Source: Bdellovibrionales bacterium
GTDB taxonomy: Bacteria > Bdellovibrionota > Bdellovibrionia > Bdellovibrionales > UBA1609
Direction: 5' to 3'
Length of the DNA: 33,514 bases
NCBI GenBank assembly: GCA_007121385.1
Contig: SKLV01000053.1
Location: 1-33,514, forward strand
The translations under genes were made by a program, and so were the position numbers. Below the pieces are notes generated by a model. It was not told the origin of the DNA. It was given only the letters and a program-made list of their open reading frames with translations, and searched no databases. Position 1 is the first letter of the stretch; the number at the start of each line of letters is the position of its first letter. Positions 15,703-24,940 of this stretch are shown here, piece after piece.

Positions 15703-15735
15703 AAAGGCCATAGCTTTATCTATTAATCGGCCTTT
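15703..15735 (-). terminator. candidate terminator after the secreted protein gene at 15752-16405
   Basis: On the minus strand AAAGGCC (15735-15729) pairs with GGCCTTT (15709-15703) and runs into TTTT, 17 bases after the stop codon. The 19-base loop is long for an intrinsic terminator. An alternative stem GGCCAT/ATGGCC overlaps it, so two structures could compete. Confidence 0.4.
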
Positions 15736-15751
15736 GATGGCCAAGAGAATT

Positions 15752-16405
15752 TTAGGGACTCTTAACTTTTACCCTAAGCTCTGCTTCCAGAAGTAAGCCG
15801 AGGTCGGCGCGGTCAATGCCTTGAGCCTTCGTTGATTGTCGTTCGTTGCTGTAGTGTCGACTGTTCAAAAATCTGTGTGGAGGAATGGGCGAGGACACGG
15901 AACTCTCTTTCATGTACTGCTCAATAAAGCCAAAAAAGTTTTTCTGTTGAACTGGAAGGGTCTTGAGGCCCGCACTGAGGTAGGTGAGAAATCTCCACAG
16001 TCGAGGGTCTCGACCAGGAGAGTGGAGCTCCACCTGAGCCATTTCTTCAAGCTGTTGAATCAGAAAGCTTTGGACAGGGAAGGTTTGGGGGAAGCCAACC
16101 AGGCGAACCGCTAACCTTTGTAAGAACTCTTGGCGCAACAAGTGCTCTTCCAGCTCCTGTGCTAAAAACAGGTTCAACTCAGTGTGGACTCCATCCGAAT
16201 GGGCCGCTCGCTGCTCCTGGAGCTCAATAAGGCGCCGTTCGTTCTCCTGGAGGAGCTCTCGGGCGAAGGACAGAGGGGGGCTTGAAGTCCAGGCTTGCGG
16301 TGCGCTGAGGGAGTCGGGGCTAAAGAAAACGCACAGGGCCATAAGCTGTTTGATCAGCAGATAGCTCCAATGGTTGTTGATCAAAGTGAGCGGAGAATGC
16401 CTCAT
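15752..16405 (-). CDS. exported protein of unknown function
   Basis: A 217-residue protein with a strong AGGAGG eight bases before its ATG. Residues about 15-35 (YLLIKQLMALCVFFSPDSLSA) look like a signal peptide with a long polar start. The mature part is mainly helical and rich in Glu, Gln and Leu: FARELLQENERRLIELQEQRAA, LFLAQELEEHLLRQEFLQRLAVRLVG. A Ser-rich basic stretch lies near 170-195. I recognise no domain. It has its own likely terminator before the leucine-rich-repeat gene, so the two are probably separate units. Confidence 0.68.
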   Translation of the reverse strand: MRHSPLTLINNHWSYLLIKQLMALCVFFSPDSLSAPQAWTSSPPLSFARELLQENERRLIELQEQRAAHSDGVHTELNLFLAQELEEHLLRQEFLQRLAVRLVGFPQTFPVQSFLIQQLEEMAQVELHSPGRDPRLWRFLTYLSAGLKTLPVQQKNFFGFIEQYMKESSVSSPIPPHRFLNSRHYSNERQSTKAQGIDRADLGLLLEAELRVKVKSP

Positions 16406-16635
16406 CTGTTTTTCCTCCTAGAGGATAAATTAAGCAAGCCCTGGGCCAAGATCTAAAAGTGGAAATGTGAGTAAAAGCAGGTGGTTGATGAGCTTTCCTC
16501 AAATGGGATATTGGCTGCGGGCCCTTTTTGGGCACTCGTGTCGGAGTTGAGCCGGGAAGGAGTGGGGATCATTACGAGAGGGTGGTTAAGGGGTCTAAGC
16601 TTTTGCTGATCGCATAAGAAATGGATGAGGGCATC

Positions 16636-16664
16636 TGGATAATGGTTAAGAATCGAATTAGAGT
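16636..16664 (+). promoter_or_regulatory. candidate promoter for the Cys-repeat protein gene
   Basis: TGGATA (16636-16641) and TAGAGT (16659-16664) are 17 bases apart and lie 24 bases before the ATG, with GAGGGGG between. Both hexamers are weak. The rest of the 283-base divergent gap 16406-16688 holds a small GCCC-T5-GGGC hairpin near 16525 and nothing else I can name. Confidence 0.28.
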
Positions 16665-16688
16665 GAGGTCAAAGTTTGAGGGGGAAAC

Positions 16689-17255
16689 ATGAAGAATAGA
16701 GACAGGATTGGATTTAATTTTCTATGGGTTCTCGGCCTTGCAGGTCTGCTAACAGCTTTATCTTCGCTTCAAGGTCAGGCCGGGGTGGAGACTCAGATCT
16801 CAGCCACAGTGACCTGTTTTTTGGGGGGCTGCCTGCAGGAGGGTTGGCAGATTATTGACCATAGGCGGGGCCAGGTCTCCGAGGTGCGCTGCTTGGGCCG
16901 GAGCTGTGAAGAGGATGGCTGGTTTCATCAGGTTGTCGGAGGGCGAGCCGATCACTTTACTCAGTGTTTAGGTCGAGGTTGTTTTTTAGATGGCTGGCAA
17001 ATTTTTGATTTTGCCGCAAACCAATTGCAAGGAGAGGCTCATTGCCGGGTTCCAGTCGAGGAGGGGGAGGCCGAATGTCTTCGGGCTGGATGGGATGTTT
17101 ATAACCAGGTGGGTCAAATCTCGCACCGAGTGACCTGTGTGGGAGGAGATTGCCGAGAGCGAGGTTGGGATGTACAGGTAGTGGGCTATGGATTCCAAAG
17201 TGTCCGCTGTCAGTCGGGCGGCTGTTTTGAAAAGGGGTGGACTCTTAGACCTTGA
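16689..17255 (+). CDS. secreted protein built of six C-x4-C-x3-G-W repeats
   Basis: A 188-residue protein with GAGGGGG before the ATG and a signal peptide ending near QGQAG (residues 28-32). The mature part is six tandem units of about 25 residues, each with two Cys and an invariant Gly-Trp: Cys43/48-Trp53, Cys68/73-Trp78, Cys93/98-Trp103, Cys119/130-Trp135, Cys150/155-Trp160 and Cys174/179-Trp184. Unit four has a ten-residue, acidic insertion between its Cys. The twelve Cys suggest one disulfide per repeat in an oxidising compartment. I do not recognise the family. The last 68 bases overlap the longest tilS frame. Confidence 0.78.
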   Translation: MKNRDRIGFNFLWVLGLAGLLTALSSLQGQAGVETQISATVTCFLGGCLQEGWQIIDHRRGQVSEVRCLGRSCEEDGWFHQVVGGRADHFTQCLGRGCFLDGWQIFDFAANQLQGEAHCRVPVEEGEAECLRAGWDVYNQVGQISHRVTCVGGDCRERGWDVQVVGYGFQSVRCQSGGCFEKGWTLRP

Positions 17256-18264
17256 GCACCAGCTTCTAAAACAGCTCCGCGCTCTTTTTCCATCTTTGGC
17301 CCAGGCCAGGCCGGACTCTTTGCCCCCTCTGATGGTGGCTGTCTCTGGGGGTTTGGACTCCGTCGTCTTGCTCCATGCCTTAAGTCGGCTGAAATGTGTC
17401 CTATCACTGGCTGTTGCCCATGTTCACCATGGACCCAGCTCCCAGCCCCAAGTTCAGCTCTACCGAGACGAAGCTCAATCTTTTACAAGGGATCTCGCGT
17501 TAAATTATCAATGGCCGTTTTGGACCACAGGAAGGCAAGAGGCTGGGAGTAAAGAGGGGGATGCGAGCGCCTCTGAGGAGCTCAAGAGTGAGGCCAGTTT
17601 ACGTCGTTTTCGTTACGAGCAGTTGAGAGGCTGGGCTCAGCAGTGGCAAAAAGATTTGGGGGCGGAGTCGCCGGTGCTGATCGTGCTGGCCCACCATCTT
17701 GAGGATCTTCTGGAAACACGGCTGATTCGGCTGATTCGGGGTACCGGCTCTCGGGGTTTGGCTTCCATGGAGGTTTTAAAAGGAGATTTACTGCGCCCTC
17801 TACTGTCCATTTCGCGCAGTCAGCTTTTGCCTTACGCTCAGGCTCAAGGCCTCAGGTGGCTTGAGGACCCCTCCAATCAGCAGTTAAGCCCATTTCGTAA
17901 CTGGATGCGTCATGAGTGGCTTCCTCAGCTGGAAGCTCGGCGTCCAGGAGGCCTGAGATCTCTCGGTCGATCTCTGGATCAGCTGGCCTCTCTCAGCCAG
18001 TCAGCCAGGGGAGGTCTTGCCTGGTCAGCCTTTTTCACGGACCAGGGTCTTCGCAGAGTGCTTTTTGACTCGTTGCCTTATGAGTTCCGTTCAACAGTTT
18101 TAGTCGAGTTATTGGGGCGGCAAGGAGTCTCCTTCTTCACCTCGGCCCAGGTGGAGGAGGTCTCTAAGCTGTTATGGAGCCCAAAGAAATCTTTTACCTT
18201 TGAGATGTTAGGTTTGAAGTGGTCGGTCAGCCCAGACTGGATTTACGCCCACTCGCAAAAGTGA
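17188..18264 (+). CDS. tilS: tRNA(Ile)-lysidine synthase
   Basis: Converts C34 of the tRNA-Ile(CAU) anticodon to lysidine using ATP and lysine, so that the tRNA reads AUA. The PP-loop motif SGGLDS is at residues 53-58. AHHLEDLLETRLIRLIRGTGSRGL near 167-190 and the motif LEDPSNQ...RNWMRHEWLPQL follow the TilS pattern. At 358 residues it is shorter than the E. coli enzyme and has a reduced C-terminal region. The start is uncertain: ATG 17188 overlaps the previous gene by 68 bases with a poor ribosome site, and GTG 17200 or TTG 17227 are also possible. It is placed ahead of ftsH, an order known in several bacteria. Confidence 0.9.
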   Translation: MDSKVSAVSRAAVLKRGGLLDLEHQLLKQLRALFPSLAQARPDSLPPLMVAVSGGLDSVVLLHALSRLKCVLSLAVAHVHHGPSSQPQVQLYRDEAQSFTRDLALNYQWPFWTTGRQEAGSKEGDASASEELKSEASLRRFRYEQLRGWAQQWQKDLGAESPVLIVLAHHLEDLLETRLIRLIRGTGSRGLASMEVLKGDLLRPLLSISRSQLLPYAQAQGLRWLEDPSNQQLSPFRNWMRHEWLPQLEARRPGGLRSLGRSLDQLASLSQSARGGLAWSAFFTDQGLRRVLFDSLPYEFRSTVLVELLGRQGVSFFTSAQVEEVSKLLWSPKKSFTFEMLGLKWSVSPDWIYAHSQK

Positions 18265-18334
18265 ATCCCGTTGAGGTTAGGGGTCTCAGCGTGGTAGTCT
18301 CAAAAAGGCCTCACGTGGAGAAAGGAAGTCATTG

Positions 18335-20332
18335 ATGCGCTCTTCGCAAAAAACCCTGCTCATTTGGGCAATCCTGATTGTGACCGGTATTATGTTTTTT
18401 CAGATGTACGACACCAGTCGGCTGAACTTTGCTCAGGACTTTGATTATCCCAAGTTTATTGCAGCCCTGGACGAGGGCTTGGTGAAGTCGGTCACCTTTA
18501 ACCAGGACACTCGAGAGATCCAGGGTCAGTTCACTCCTGAAGGCGAGGAGCGATTTGGAGCTCCTGAGTTCAAAACAGTGGGGAATGTGGATGCTGAGGG
18601 CTATCGTGAGGTCAAAGACCGAGGAATAGTGCCCAACTATATCAAGTCTGACAACTCCCTGTTGACCTCCATGTTTATCAACTGGCTGCCCCTGATTATT
18701 ATTATCGCTCTGTTTATCTTTTTTATGCGTCAGCTACAGGTGGGCGGAGGCAAGGCCATGGCCTTTGGCAAGAGCCGGGCTCGCCTTCTCACTGAAAATA
18801 AGAACCGGGTGACTTTTAAGGATGTGGCTGGGGTGGATGAGGCCAAAGAGGATCTCACAGAGATTGTGGCTTTCCTCAAGGACCCCAAAAAGTTCACTCG
18901 GTTGGGTGGCCGAATCCCTAAGGGAGTTCTTCTTGTGGGTCCGCCGGGAACAGGAAAGACTCTTTTGGCCAGAGCGGTGGCGGGAGAGGCCAGCGTTCCA
19001 TTTTTCACTATTTCGGGTTCCGACTTCGTGGAAATGTTTGTGGGGGTGGGGGCCAGTCGTGTGAGAGACCTCTTTGAGCAGGGGAAAAAGAATGCCCCTT
19101 GTTTAATCTTTATTGACGAGATCGATGCTGTTGGTCGTCACCGAGGAGCCGGAATGGGTGGCGGTCACGACGAGAGAGAGCAGACGCTAAACCAGCTTTT
19201 GGTGGAGATGGATGGCTTTGAAAGCAATGATGGAGTGATTTTAATTGCCGCCACCAATCGCCCTGATGTTTTAGATCCGGCGCTGTTAAGGCCAGGGCGC
19301 TTTGATCGTCGAGTGATTGTCAACAAGCCAGATTTAAAGGGGCGGCTGCACATCTTAAAGGTTCACGCGCGTAAGACTCCACTGGCGCCGGATGTGAACC
19401 TAGACAATATTGCCAAAGGAACTCCCGGTTTTTCCGGAGCGGATCTGGAGAACTTGGTGAATGAAGCCGCTCTTCAAGCGGCTCGCAGCAATAAGCTGCG
19501 CTTGGAGATGGAGGACTTTGAGAAGGCCAAGGATAAAGTGATCATGGGGTCGGAGAGAAAATCTATGGTGATCTCCGAAAAAGATAAAAAAATCACAGCC
19601 TATCATGAGGCAGGTCATGCCATTGTGGGACGAAAGATGCCCATGATTGACCCTATTCACAAGGTCACCATTATTCCGCGGGGAATGGCTTTAGGCTTAA
19701 CCCAGACCCTGCCTGAAGAAGACAGTCTCAATCTCTCAAAAAATAAGGCTCACAGCATGATTGCCTTTATGTTTGGAGGGCGAGCCGCTGAGGAGCTGAT
19801 TTTTGAGGACTACACCACGGGTGCTGGAAATGATATCGAGAGGGCGACGGAGCTGGCCCGCCGTATGGTCTGTGAGTGGGGGATGAGTGAAAAGTTGGGT
19901 CCTTTGGCCTTGGAAAAAAGAGAGGGTCCGGTCTTTTTAGGCATGCAAAACACTCAGAGTCGAGACTACTCCGACGCCAAGGCCGAGGAAATTGATAAGG
20001 AGGTCTACAGCTTTGTGATGCGAGGCTATGATGAAGCCAAACAAATCCTTAAAAATAATATGGATGTGCTTCATCGTATGTCAGAGGCTCTTTTGGAGTA
20101 TGAAACGATTGATGCCGACGAGGTGAATTTGTTAATTGAAGGCGGCACTTTGGAGCAGCTCCGAACTCGTCGAGAAAGTTTACAGGAAAAGATTGATAAA
20201 GATCGCAAAGCCGCAGAAGAGGAAGAGCGTCTTAGGCTCGAGAAAGAAAAGGCTGAAAAAGAGGCTCGAGCCAAGGCCAAGTCAGGCAAAGGCGGCTCAG
20301 GTGATCCCGTGGGTGATCCCGTTACAGCTTAG
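18335..20332 (+). CDS. ftsH: membrane-anchored ATP-dependent zinc metalloprotease FtsH
   Basis: Degrades membrane and regulatory proteins as a hexamer at the inner membrane. Two N-terminal transmembrane segments (residues about 7-23 and 110-130) flank a periplasmic domain. The AAA module has Walker A GPPGTGKT (about 202-209), Walker [12 protein letters not shown] (near 258) and the second region of homology [20 protein letters not shown]. The zinc site HEAGH is at 424-428. The tail is unusually Lys/Glu-rich, ends in [10 protein letters not shown] encoded by a short direct repeat, and may be disordered. ATG 18335 is chosen over TTG 18332 because AAAGGAAG is six bases before it. The cdaA gene follows after 25 bases. 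Confidence 0.97.
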   Translation: MRSSQKTLLIWAILIVTGIMFFQMYDTSRLNFAQDFDYPKFIAALDEGLVKSVTFNQDTREIQGQFTPEGEERFGAPEFKTVGNVDAEGYREVKDRGIVPNYIKSDNSLLTSMFINWLPLIIIIALFIFFMRQLQVGGGKAMAFGKSRARLLTENKNRVTFKDVAGVDEAKEDLTEIVAFLKDPKKFTRLGGRIPKGVLLVGPPGTGKTLLARAVAGEASVPFFTISGSDFVEMFVGVGASRVRDLFEQGKKNAPCLIFIDEIDAVGRHRGAGMGGGHDEREQTLNQLLVEMDGFESNDGVILIAATNRPDVLDPALLRPGRFDRRVIVNKPDLKGRLHILKVHARKTPLAPDVNLDNIAKGTPGFSGADLENLVNEAALQAARSNKLRLEMEDFEKAKDKVIMGSERKSMVISEKDKKITAYHEAGHAIVGRKMPMIDPIHKVTIIPRGMALGLTQTLPEEDSLNLSKNKAHSMIAFMFGGRAAEELIFEDYTTGAGNDIERATELARRMVCEWGMSEKLGPLALEKREGPVFLGMQNTQSRDYSDAKAEEIDKEVYSFVMRGYDEAKQILKNNMDVLHRMSEALLEYETIDADEVNLLIEGGTLEQLRTRRESLQEKIDKDRKAAEEEERLRLEKEKAEKEARAKAKSGKGGSGDPVGDPVTA

Positions 20333-20357
20333 AGATTAAAGATGAAGGGGTGGGGAA

Positions 20358-21161
20358 TTGCTGCAAGCTCTTAACGAGACATTTAACGGGCTGGCTCTCC
20401 ACTTCCGTCCCCAGGATCTGCTGGACCTCTTTCTGGTTTGGTTGGTGGTCTACAGGGTCCTTCTTTTGACTCGACGGACAGGGGCTGTCCAGATCCTGTC
20501 CGGCATGGGTGTGCTGGCCATTGCCTATATTCTCAGTATCTGGTTAGAGTTGGTGACCTTTCACTGGCTCTTGGAAAAGTTTTTTTCCAATTTGTTTTTA
20601 ATCGTCGTGATTCTCTTTCAGGCAGAAATTCGTCGCGCCCTTGCTCAGATTGGAACTAACCCCTTTTTCACAGGCATATCTACAGTGGAGGAGACCCACC
20701 TGATTGAGGAGTTGGCTAAGGGAGCTGTTCAGTTGGCGCAAAAGGGTTATGGGGCTCTTATTGTCATAGAGAGAGAGATCGTCTTAGATTACTTTTTAGA
20801 GGAGGGGACAGAGGTGCAAGGCCGGATCAGCGCCGAGCTTTTGAACTCCCTGTTTCTACCATCCAGTCCCCTTCACGATGGGGCCGTGGTCATTCGTGGG
20901 GGGCGTATTCACTCGGCTGGTTGCTTCTTGCCGCTGAGTAAGAACCCCAGCTTGGATAAAAATTTGGGCACTCGGCATCGTGCAGCTGTAGGTTTAACTG
21001 AGGAGACAGATGCTTTTGTTTTAGTGGTGTCAGAGGAGAGTCACTCGGTGAGTATTGCCACAGGCGGGCAATTGATTTTTGATGTGGACCACGCCACAAT
21101 TCGGCAACACCTGTACGAGATCTACGGACTCACTTTTAGGGGTCCAGAGAGGAGCCGCTGA
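20358..21161 (+). CDS. cdaA: diadenylate cyclase CdaA (c-di-AMP synthase)
   Basis: Condenses two ATP to cyclic di-AMP. Three hydrophobic segments in the first 85 residues (DLFLVWLVVYRVLL, ILSGMGVLAIAYILSI, FSNLFLIVVILF) anchor it. The DAC catalytic domain follows, with DGA at about 173-175 in LHDGAVVIRGGRIHSAGC and RHR in GTRHRAAVGL near 204-210, both intact. The 267-residue length is typical of CdaA. The start is a TTG preceded by GGGGTGGGG. The stop overlaps the cdaR start by one base (TGATG). The cdaA-cdaR-glmM order is the classical Firmicutes cluster, in which GlmM and CdaR modulate the cyclase, and similar control is inferred here. Confidence 0.94.
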   Translation: MLQALNETFNGLALHFRPQDLLDLFLVWLVVYRVLLLTRRTGAVQILSGMGVLAIAYILSIWLELVTFHWLLEKFFSNLFLIVVILFQAEIRRALAQIGTNPFFTGISTVEETHLIEELAKGAVQLAQKGYGALIVIEREIVLDYFLEEGTEVQGRISAELLNSLFLPSSPLHDGAVVIRGGRIHSAGCFLPLSKNPSLDKNLGTRHRAAVGLTEETDAFVLVVSEESHSVSIATGGQLIFDVDHATIRQHLYEIYGLTFRGPERSR

Positions 21162-21565
21162 TGACTTGGCCTCAGTGGATCAGGGAGAGGGTTTTTGATA
21201 ATTTGTCCTATAAGCTTGTGGCCCTATTTGTGACTTTGATTCTTTGGGTGACCATGCTGGGTCGCAAGGAGATCGTGACCGAGTTTGACTTGCCCATTCA
21301 ATTTCTCACAAGTAGTACTCAAGTTTTATTTGGTGAGCCCTCGAATCAATGGGGAAGAGTTAAGCTTATTGGTGTGAGGAGTTCAGTGCGGCAATTTCAT
21401 CGCCGAGATGAGGCTCTTATTGTGGATCTGAGTCGTCTAGGATATGGAGATCACCGGGTCCGACTCACCAAAGAGGCTTTGGATTTGCCCTTGGGGTTGA
21501 GGTTGATCAGTATTGATCCGGAGGAAATAGATGTTCGGCTTGAAGCAAGACTGGATGGAGAATGA
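21161..21565 (+). CDS. cdaR: YbbR-domain protein, minimal CdaR
   Basis: A 134-residue protein with an N-terminal transmembrane helix (LSYKLVALFVTLILWVTMLG, about 15-34) and one YbbR domain facing outward: EFDLPIQFL, then VKLIGVRSSVRQF, ALIVDLSRLGYGDHRVRLTKEAL and LRLISIDPEEIDVRLE. Firmicute CdaR proteins carry several YbbR domains and regulate CdaA; this one has a single copy. It starts on the last base of cdaA and ends four bases before glmM, so it is certainly cotranscribed. The regulatory role is inferred from its position. Confidence 0.88.
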   Translation: MTWPQWIRERVFDNLSYKLVALFVTLILWVTMLGRKEIVTEFDLPIQFLTSSTQVLFGEPSNQWGRVKLIGVRSSVRQFHRRDEALIVDLSRLGYGDHRVRLTKEALDLPLGLRLISIDPEEIDVRLEARLDGE

Positions 21566-21569
21566 GAAA

Positions 21570-22928
21570 ATGAGGCTATTTGGCACTGATGGCATTCGTG
21601 GGACAGCTAATCGATTCCCCATGACTCCCGATGTGGTCCTTAAAGTGGGGCAGGCCATGGGTTATTTGTTGCGGAAGATGCAGAAGCCCAAAGGGGCCCA
21701 GCGCATGGTTTTAATTGGGAAAGACACTCGCCTTTCTGGATATATGCTAGAGCAAGCTCTATCCAGTGGGCTGAACTCCATGGGGATTAATGTCAATCTC
21801 ACTGGCCCTCTGCCTACGCCGGGAATTGGCTTTTTAGCCCGCAATATGAGGGCCGATGCGGGAATTGTTATCTCGGCCTCTCACAACGCTTTTTATGACA
21901 ATGGGATTAAGATTTTTGGGGCTGATGGCTTTAAGATTCCTGATTCCATGGAGAGAGAGATTGAGCGCTTGGTGAATGAAGTGGATTTGAATACTCTGTT
22001 GGCAGACTCCCGTCAGATCGGTCGAAGTCGCCGTATCGATGATGCAGCAGGAAGGTATATTGTCTATGTGAAGAACACATTCCCTTTAGAGCTATCACTA
22101 GAGGGCTTGCGCATTGTTCTCGACTGCGCCAATGGAGCCAGTTACCTGGCAGCCCCTGCCATTTTTGGTGAGTTGGGGGCAGAGGTCATTGTGCTTGGAG
22201 ATGAGCCCAATGGCTTCAATATTAACGATAAGGTGGGGGCACTTTATCCTGCCAAGACAGTCGAAGCCGTTTTGCAGTACCGGGCCGACTTGGGCATCAC
22301 TTTAGATGGAGATGCGGATCGAGTCATTATGGTGGACGAAAAGGGCGGCGTGGTGAATGGGGATCATATTTTGGCCATCTGCGCCGCCCACCTGGCCAAG
22401 AACAACCGCTTGGCTGGAAACACAGTTGTGGCCACGCAAATGAGTAATTTTGGTCTGGATCAGGCTCTGCAAAAGTTAGGAGTGCAATTGGTTCGCACAG
22501 ATGTGGGGGACAAGCACGTGGTGGAGTCCATGCGTCGCAATGGTTATAACTTAGGCGGGGAGCAGTCAGGGCATATAATTCACTTGGATCACAGCACCAC
22601 AGGCGATGGCTGTGTGGCAGCCTTGAATGTATTGGCTGTAATGCGCTCCGAGGGCAAGCCTCTCAGTGAGCTCAAGGAGATGATGGAGGATATGCCCCAG
22701 GTTCTGATCAACACTCGAGTCTCTCAGCGCAAGGACTTGACAGAAATTCCCGGCTATCAAAGTCTATTGGAAAAAATTGTTGGCGAATTGGGGCAAGAGG
22801 GACGCACTTTTGTCCGCTACTCAGGCACTGAGCCGGTGATCCGCGTTTTGGTGGAGGGCCGGGATAAGAAAAAAATTGGCCAATTTGCGGAAGAGATTGC
22901 AGGGCTCCTACAAAAAGAACTGAGTTAA
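21570..22928 (+). CDS. glmM: phosphoglucosamine mutase
   Basis: Interconverts glucosamine-6-phosphate and glucosamine-1-phosphate on the route to UDP-GlcNAc for peptidoglycan and lipopolysaccharide. The 452-residue length is normal. The opening MRLFGTDGIRG is typical. The phosphoserine loop is ISASHNAFYDNGIK, with Ser104 as the expected phosphorylated residue. The metal loop DGDADR lies near 246-251, the sugar loop is GEQSGHII and the phosphate loop is RYSGTEPVIRV. GGAG nine bases before ATG 21570 supports this start; ATG 21555 would add five residues. In Firmicutes GlmM binds and inhibits CdaA, and the adjacency here makes that link possible. Confidence 0.95.
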   Translation: MRLFGTDGIRGTANRFPMTPDVVLKVGQAMGYLLRKMQKPKGAQRMVLIGKDTRLSGYMLEQALSSGLNSMGINVNLTGPLPTPGIGFLARNMRADAGIVISASHNAFYDNGIKIFGADGFKIPDSMEREIERLVNEVDLNTLLADSRQIGRSRRIDDAAGRYIVYVKNTFPLELSLEGLRIVLDCANGASYLAAPAIFGELGAEVIVLGDEPNGFNINDKVGALYPAKTVEAVLQYRADLGITLDGDADRVIMVDEKGGVVNGDHILAICAAHLAKNNRLAGNTVVATQMSNFGLDQALQKLGVQLVRTDVGDKHVVESMRRNGYNLGGEQSGHIIHLDHSTTGDGCVAALNVLAVMRSEGKPLSELKEMMEDMPQVLINTRVSQRKDLTEIPGYQSLLEKIVGELGQEGRTFVRYSGTEPVIRVLVEGRDKKKIGQFAEEIAGLLQKELS

Positions 22929-22944
22929 TAGCTAAGGAGAGAGA

Positions 22945-24483
22945 GTGCGCCTGGCCACGGTGGATCAGAGTCGAAGGATCGATGAATTGTCTCAGTCCGC
23001 CTATGGATTGAGTGCAGAGATTCTTATGGAGTCGGCAGGAGCTCTTGCCGCTCGTGAGCTGGAGCAGTCTTACTTTCCAGAGCTTCTTGGAGGAGGCTCT
23101 GTGGCTGTGGTCTGCGGGCCTGGTCACAATGGGGGGGATGGACTGGTGCTGGCTCGCCATCTCTATTCCTCGGGACGGCGGAATATAACTATTTTTTTAG
23201 TTGAGCCCGATGGCGCACTTTCGGATCTCGTGCGTCAGCAAAGGGAACGCTGTGAGAGGCAGGGGTTAAAGGTGATTCCTCTGACTTCGCAAGAGGGTCA
23301 GCTCAGGGGAGCCTTGAAGAAGTTGTCTGAAGCGGCTCTCATTGTAGATGCTCTCTTTGGAATTGGTCTCTCTCGGCCTGTCACAGGGGTATTTTCAAAG
23401 ATTATCGATGCCCTCAACCGGTCAAGAGCTCCCGCGGTGAGTTTGGACTGCCCCTCAGGCTTGGACTGCAACACTGGGCAAAGTCTTGGGGGCTCAGTGA
23501 GGGCCTCTATGACCTTGAGTTTTGGTTTGGCCAAGCCAGGTTTTTTTGTCAATGAGGGACCCCTGCTACTTGGCCGTCTGAGAGTGTTGAGTATTGGCTT
23601 TCCGCCCAAGCTCTTGCGGGAGTTGGCCACCACTCATTTTTTGTTTTCCGAAAAGTTGGCGCGGCGTTATCTCCCAAGGAGAAAGGCAGCAAGCAACAAG
23701 AGTCATCATGGCCATCTCTTGGTGTTGGCCGGTCGAGAGGGTTTCTGGGGAGCCGGAGCCTTGAGCTCCGCAGCGGCCTACCGCATGGGGGCAGGCTATG
23801 TGACTTGGGCCAGTTTTTCCTCTCCCAGCGAGCAAATTCGCGAGATTCCAGAAGTTCTCACCGGGAGCGTGGAGGCTCAAGATCTGTGGGAAAGATCTTT
23901 TGCTGCAGCTGTGATCGGTCCGGGTCTGGGGGCAGGAAAGGCGACTGCCGATTTGATTTTACGATTGCAGGAATGGGGTGGTCCCGTGGTGGTCGATGCG
24001 GATGCCCTGACCACCTGCGTGGAGGAGTCCCTTTTTCCTCTGCCTCGCCACTGGGTCCTCACTCCCCATGCGGGAGAACTGTCGCGGATTTTACAGGTCT
24101 CCCCTCGCTCCATTGAGCAGCAGCGCTTCGAGGCGGCCATGGAGGCGAGTCAGCGCTGTGGAAGCCATGTCTTGCTCAAGGGTTTTCGCAGCGTCTTGGC
24201 CTTTGGAGATCGCTGTATGGTCATTCAATCGGGGAATTCAGCCTTGGCTAAGGCCGGGACGGGGGATGTGCTGGCCGGGATGATTGGGGGATTAATGGTT
24301 CAGGGGCTTGAGACATTGCCAGCTGCCGCCACGGCGGCCTACGTTCATGGCCGAATGGCCGATGATTGGGTGAGGTCGGGCCGCAGTCGAAGCTCTCTTT
24401 TGGCCTCTGATCTGAAGGATCATCTGCCTCAACTCTTGGGGCGCATTCAGGGAGGAAGAAGGGGGACTCTTGGCCCTACTTGA
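22945..24483 (+). CDS. nnr: bifunctional NAD(P)H-hydrate repair enzyme (epimerase and dehydratase)
   Basis: Repairs damaged NADH and NADPH hydrates. The N-terminal YjeF domain (about 1-220) has AVVCGPGHNGGDGLVLARHL and VDALFGIGLSRPVTG. The C-terminal carbohydrate-kinase-like domain (about 235-505) has LVLAGREGFWGAG, VVDADALT, LTPHAGEL and GNSALAKAGTGDVLAGMIGGL. The 512-residue length equals the usual fusion. The start is a GTG with AAGGAGAGA upstream. tsaE overlaps its end by 14 bases, the same pairing as nnr-tsaE in E. coli. Confidence 0.94.
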   Translation: MRLATVDQSRRIDELSQSAYGLSAEILMESAGALAARELEQSYFPELLGGGSVAVVCGPGHNGGDGLVLARHLYSSGRRNITIFLVEPDGALSDLVRQQRERCERQGLKVIPLTSQEGQLRGALKKLSEAALIVDALFGIGLSRPVTGVFSKIIDALNRSRAPAVSLDCPSGLDCNTGQSLGGSVRASMTLSFGLAKPGFFVNEGPLLLGRLRVLSIGFPPKLLRELATTHFLFSEKLARRYLPRRKAASNKSHHGHLLVLAGREGFWGAGALSSAAAYRMGAGYVTWASFSSPSEQIREIPEVLTGSVEAQDLWERSFAAAVIGPGLGAGKATADLILRLQEWGGPVVVDADALTTCVEESLFPLPRHWVLTPHAGELSRILQVSPRSIEQQRFEAAMEASQRCGSHVLLKGFRSVLAFGDRCMVIQSGNSALAKAGTGDVLAGMIGGLMVQGLETLPAAATAAYVHGRMADDWVRSGRSRSSLLASDLKDHLPQLLGRIQGGRRGTLGPT

Positions 24484-24937
24484 GTCAAAGAGAATCAAGA
24501 ATCTTGTGGAATTGGAGTCCTGGATAGGACTCAGTCTGATACCCGTTCTACTTGAGGCGGGTCCGCAGGTGGTTTTGTGTTTAGAGGGGCCCATGGGAGC
24601 TGGAAAGACCCAAGCTGTTCGCTTAATCTTGCGAAATCTTGGGGCTGAAGAGGATGTTCAGTCTCCCAGCTTTGCCATTCATAACCGCTATATCTTTTTA
24701 AGTGGACATGTGGACCATGTGGACCTCTTTCGGCTTGAAAATGAGGAGGAATTGGAGTCTACAGGGTTTTGGGACCTCTTAGCTCAGCCCAAAGCCTTTG
24801 TTCTTATCGAGTGGCCTGAAAGGCTGCCTGACCAGAGTCTGCCCATCCATTGGCGCCAGTTTAAACTGAAGGTGGACTTTGTGGAAGGCGATGTCAGTGG
24901 CTCTGAGCGAGAACTGCTCTTTTTTTCAATTCCATAA
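24470..24937 (+). CDS. tsaE: tRNA t6A37 biosynthesis ATPase TsaE
   Basis: ATPase partner of TsaB and TsaD, needed for N6-threonylcarbamoyladenosine at position 37 of ANN-decoding tRNAs. At 155 residues it is the normal size. Walker A GPMGAGKT is near 40-47. The family blocks SPSFAIHNRY, HVDLFRLENEEELES and VLIEWPERL are all present. The TTG start lies within the nnr gene and has AAGGGGG five bases upstream. TsaE provides the substrate modification for MtaB, encoded 6 kb downstream. Confidence 0.92.
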   Translation: MALLESKRIKNLVELESWIGLSLIPVLLEAGPQVVLCLEGPMGAGKTQAVRLILRNLGAEEDVQSPSFAIHNRYIFLSGHVDHVDLFRLENEEELESTGFWDLLAQPKAFVLIEWPERLPDQSLPIHWRQFKLKVDFVEGDVSGSERELLFFSIP

Positions 24938-24940
24938 AAA

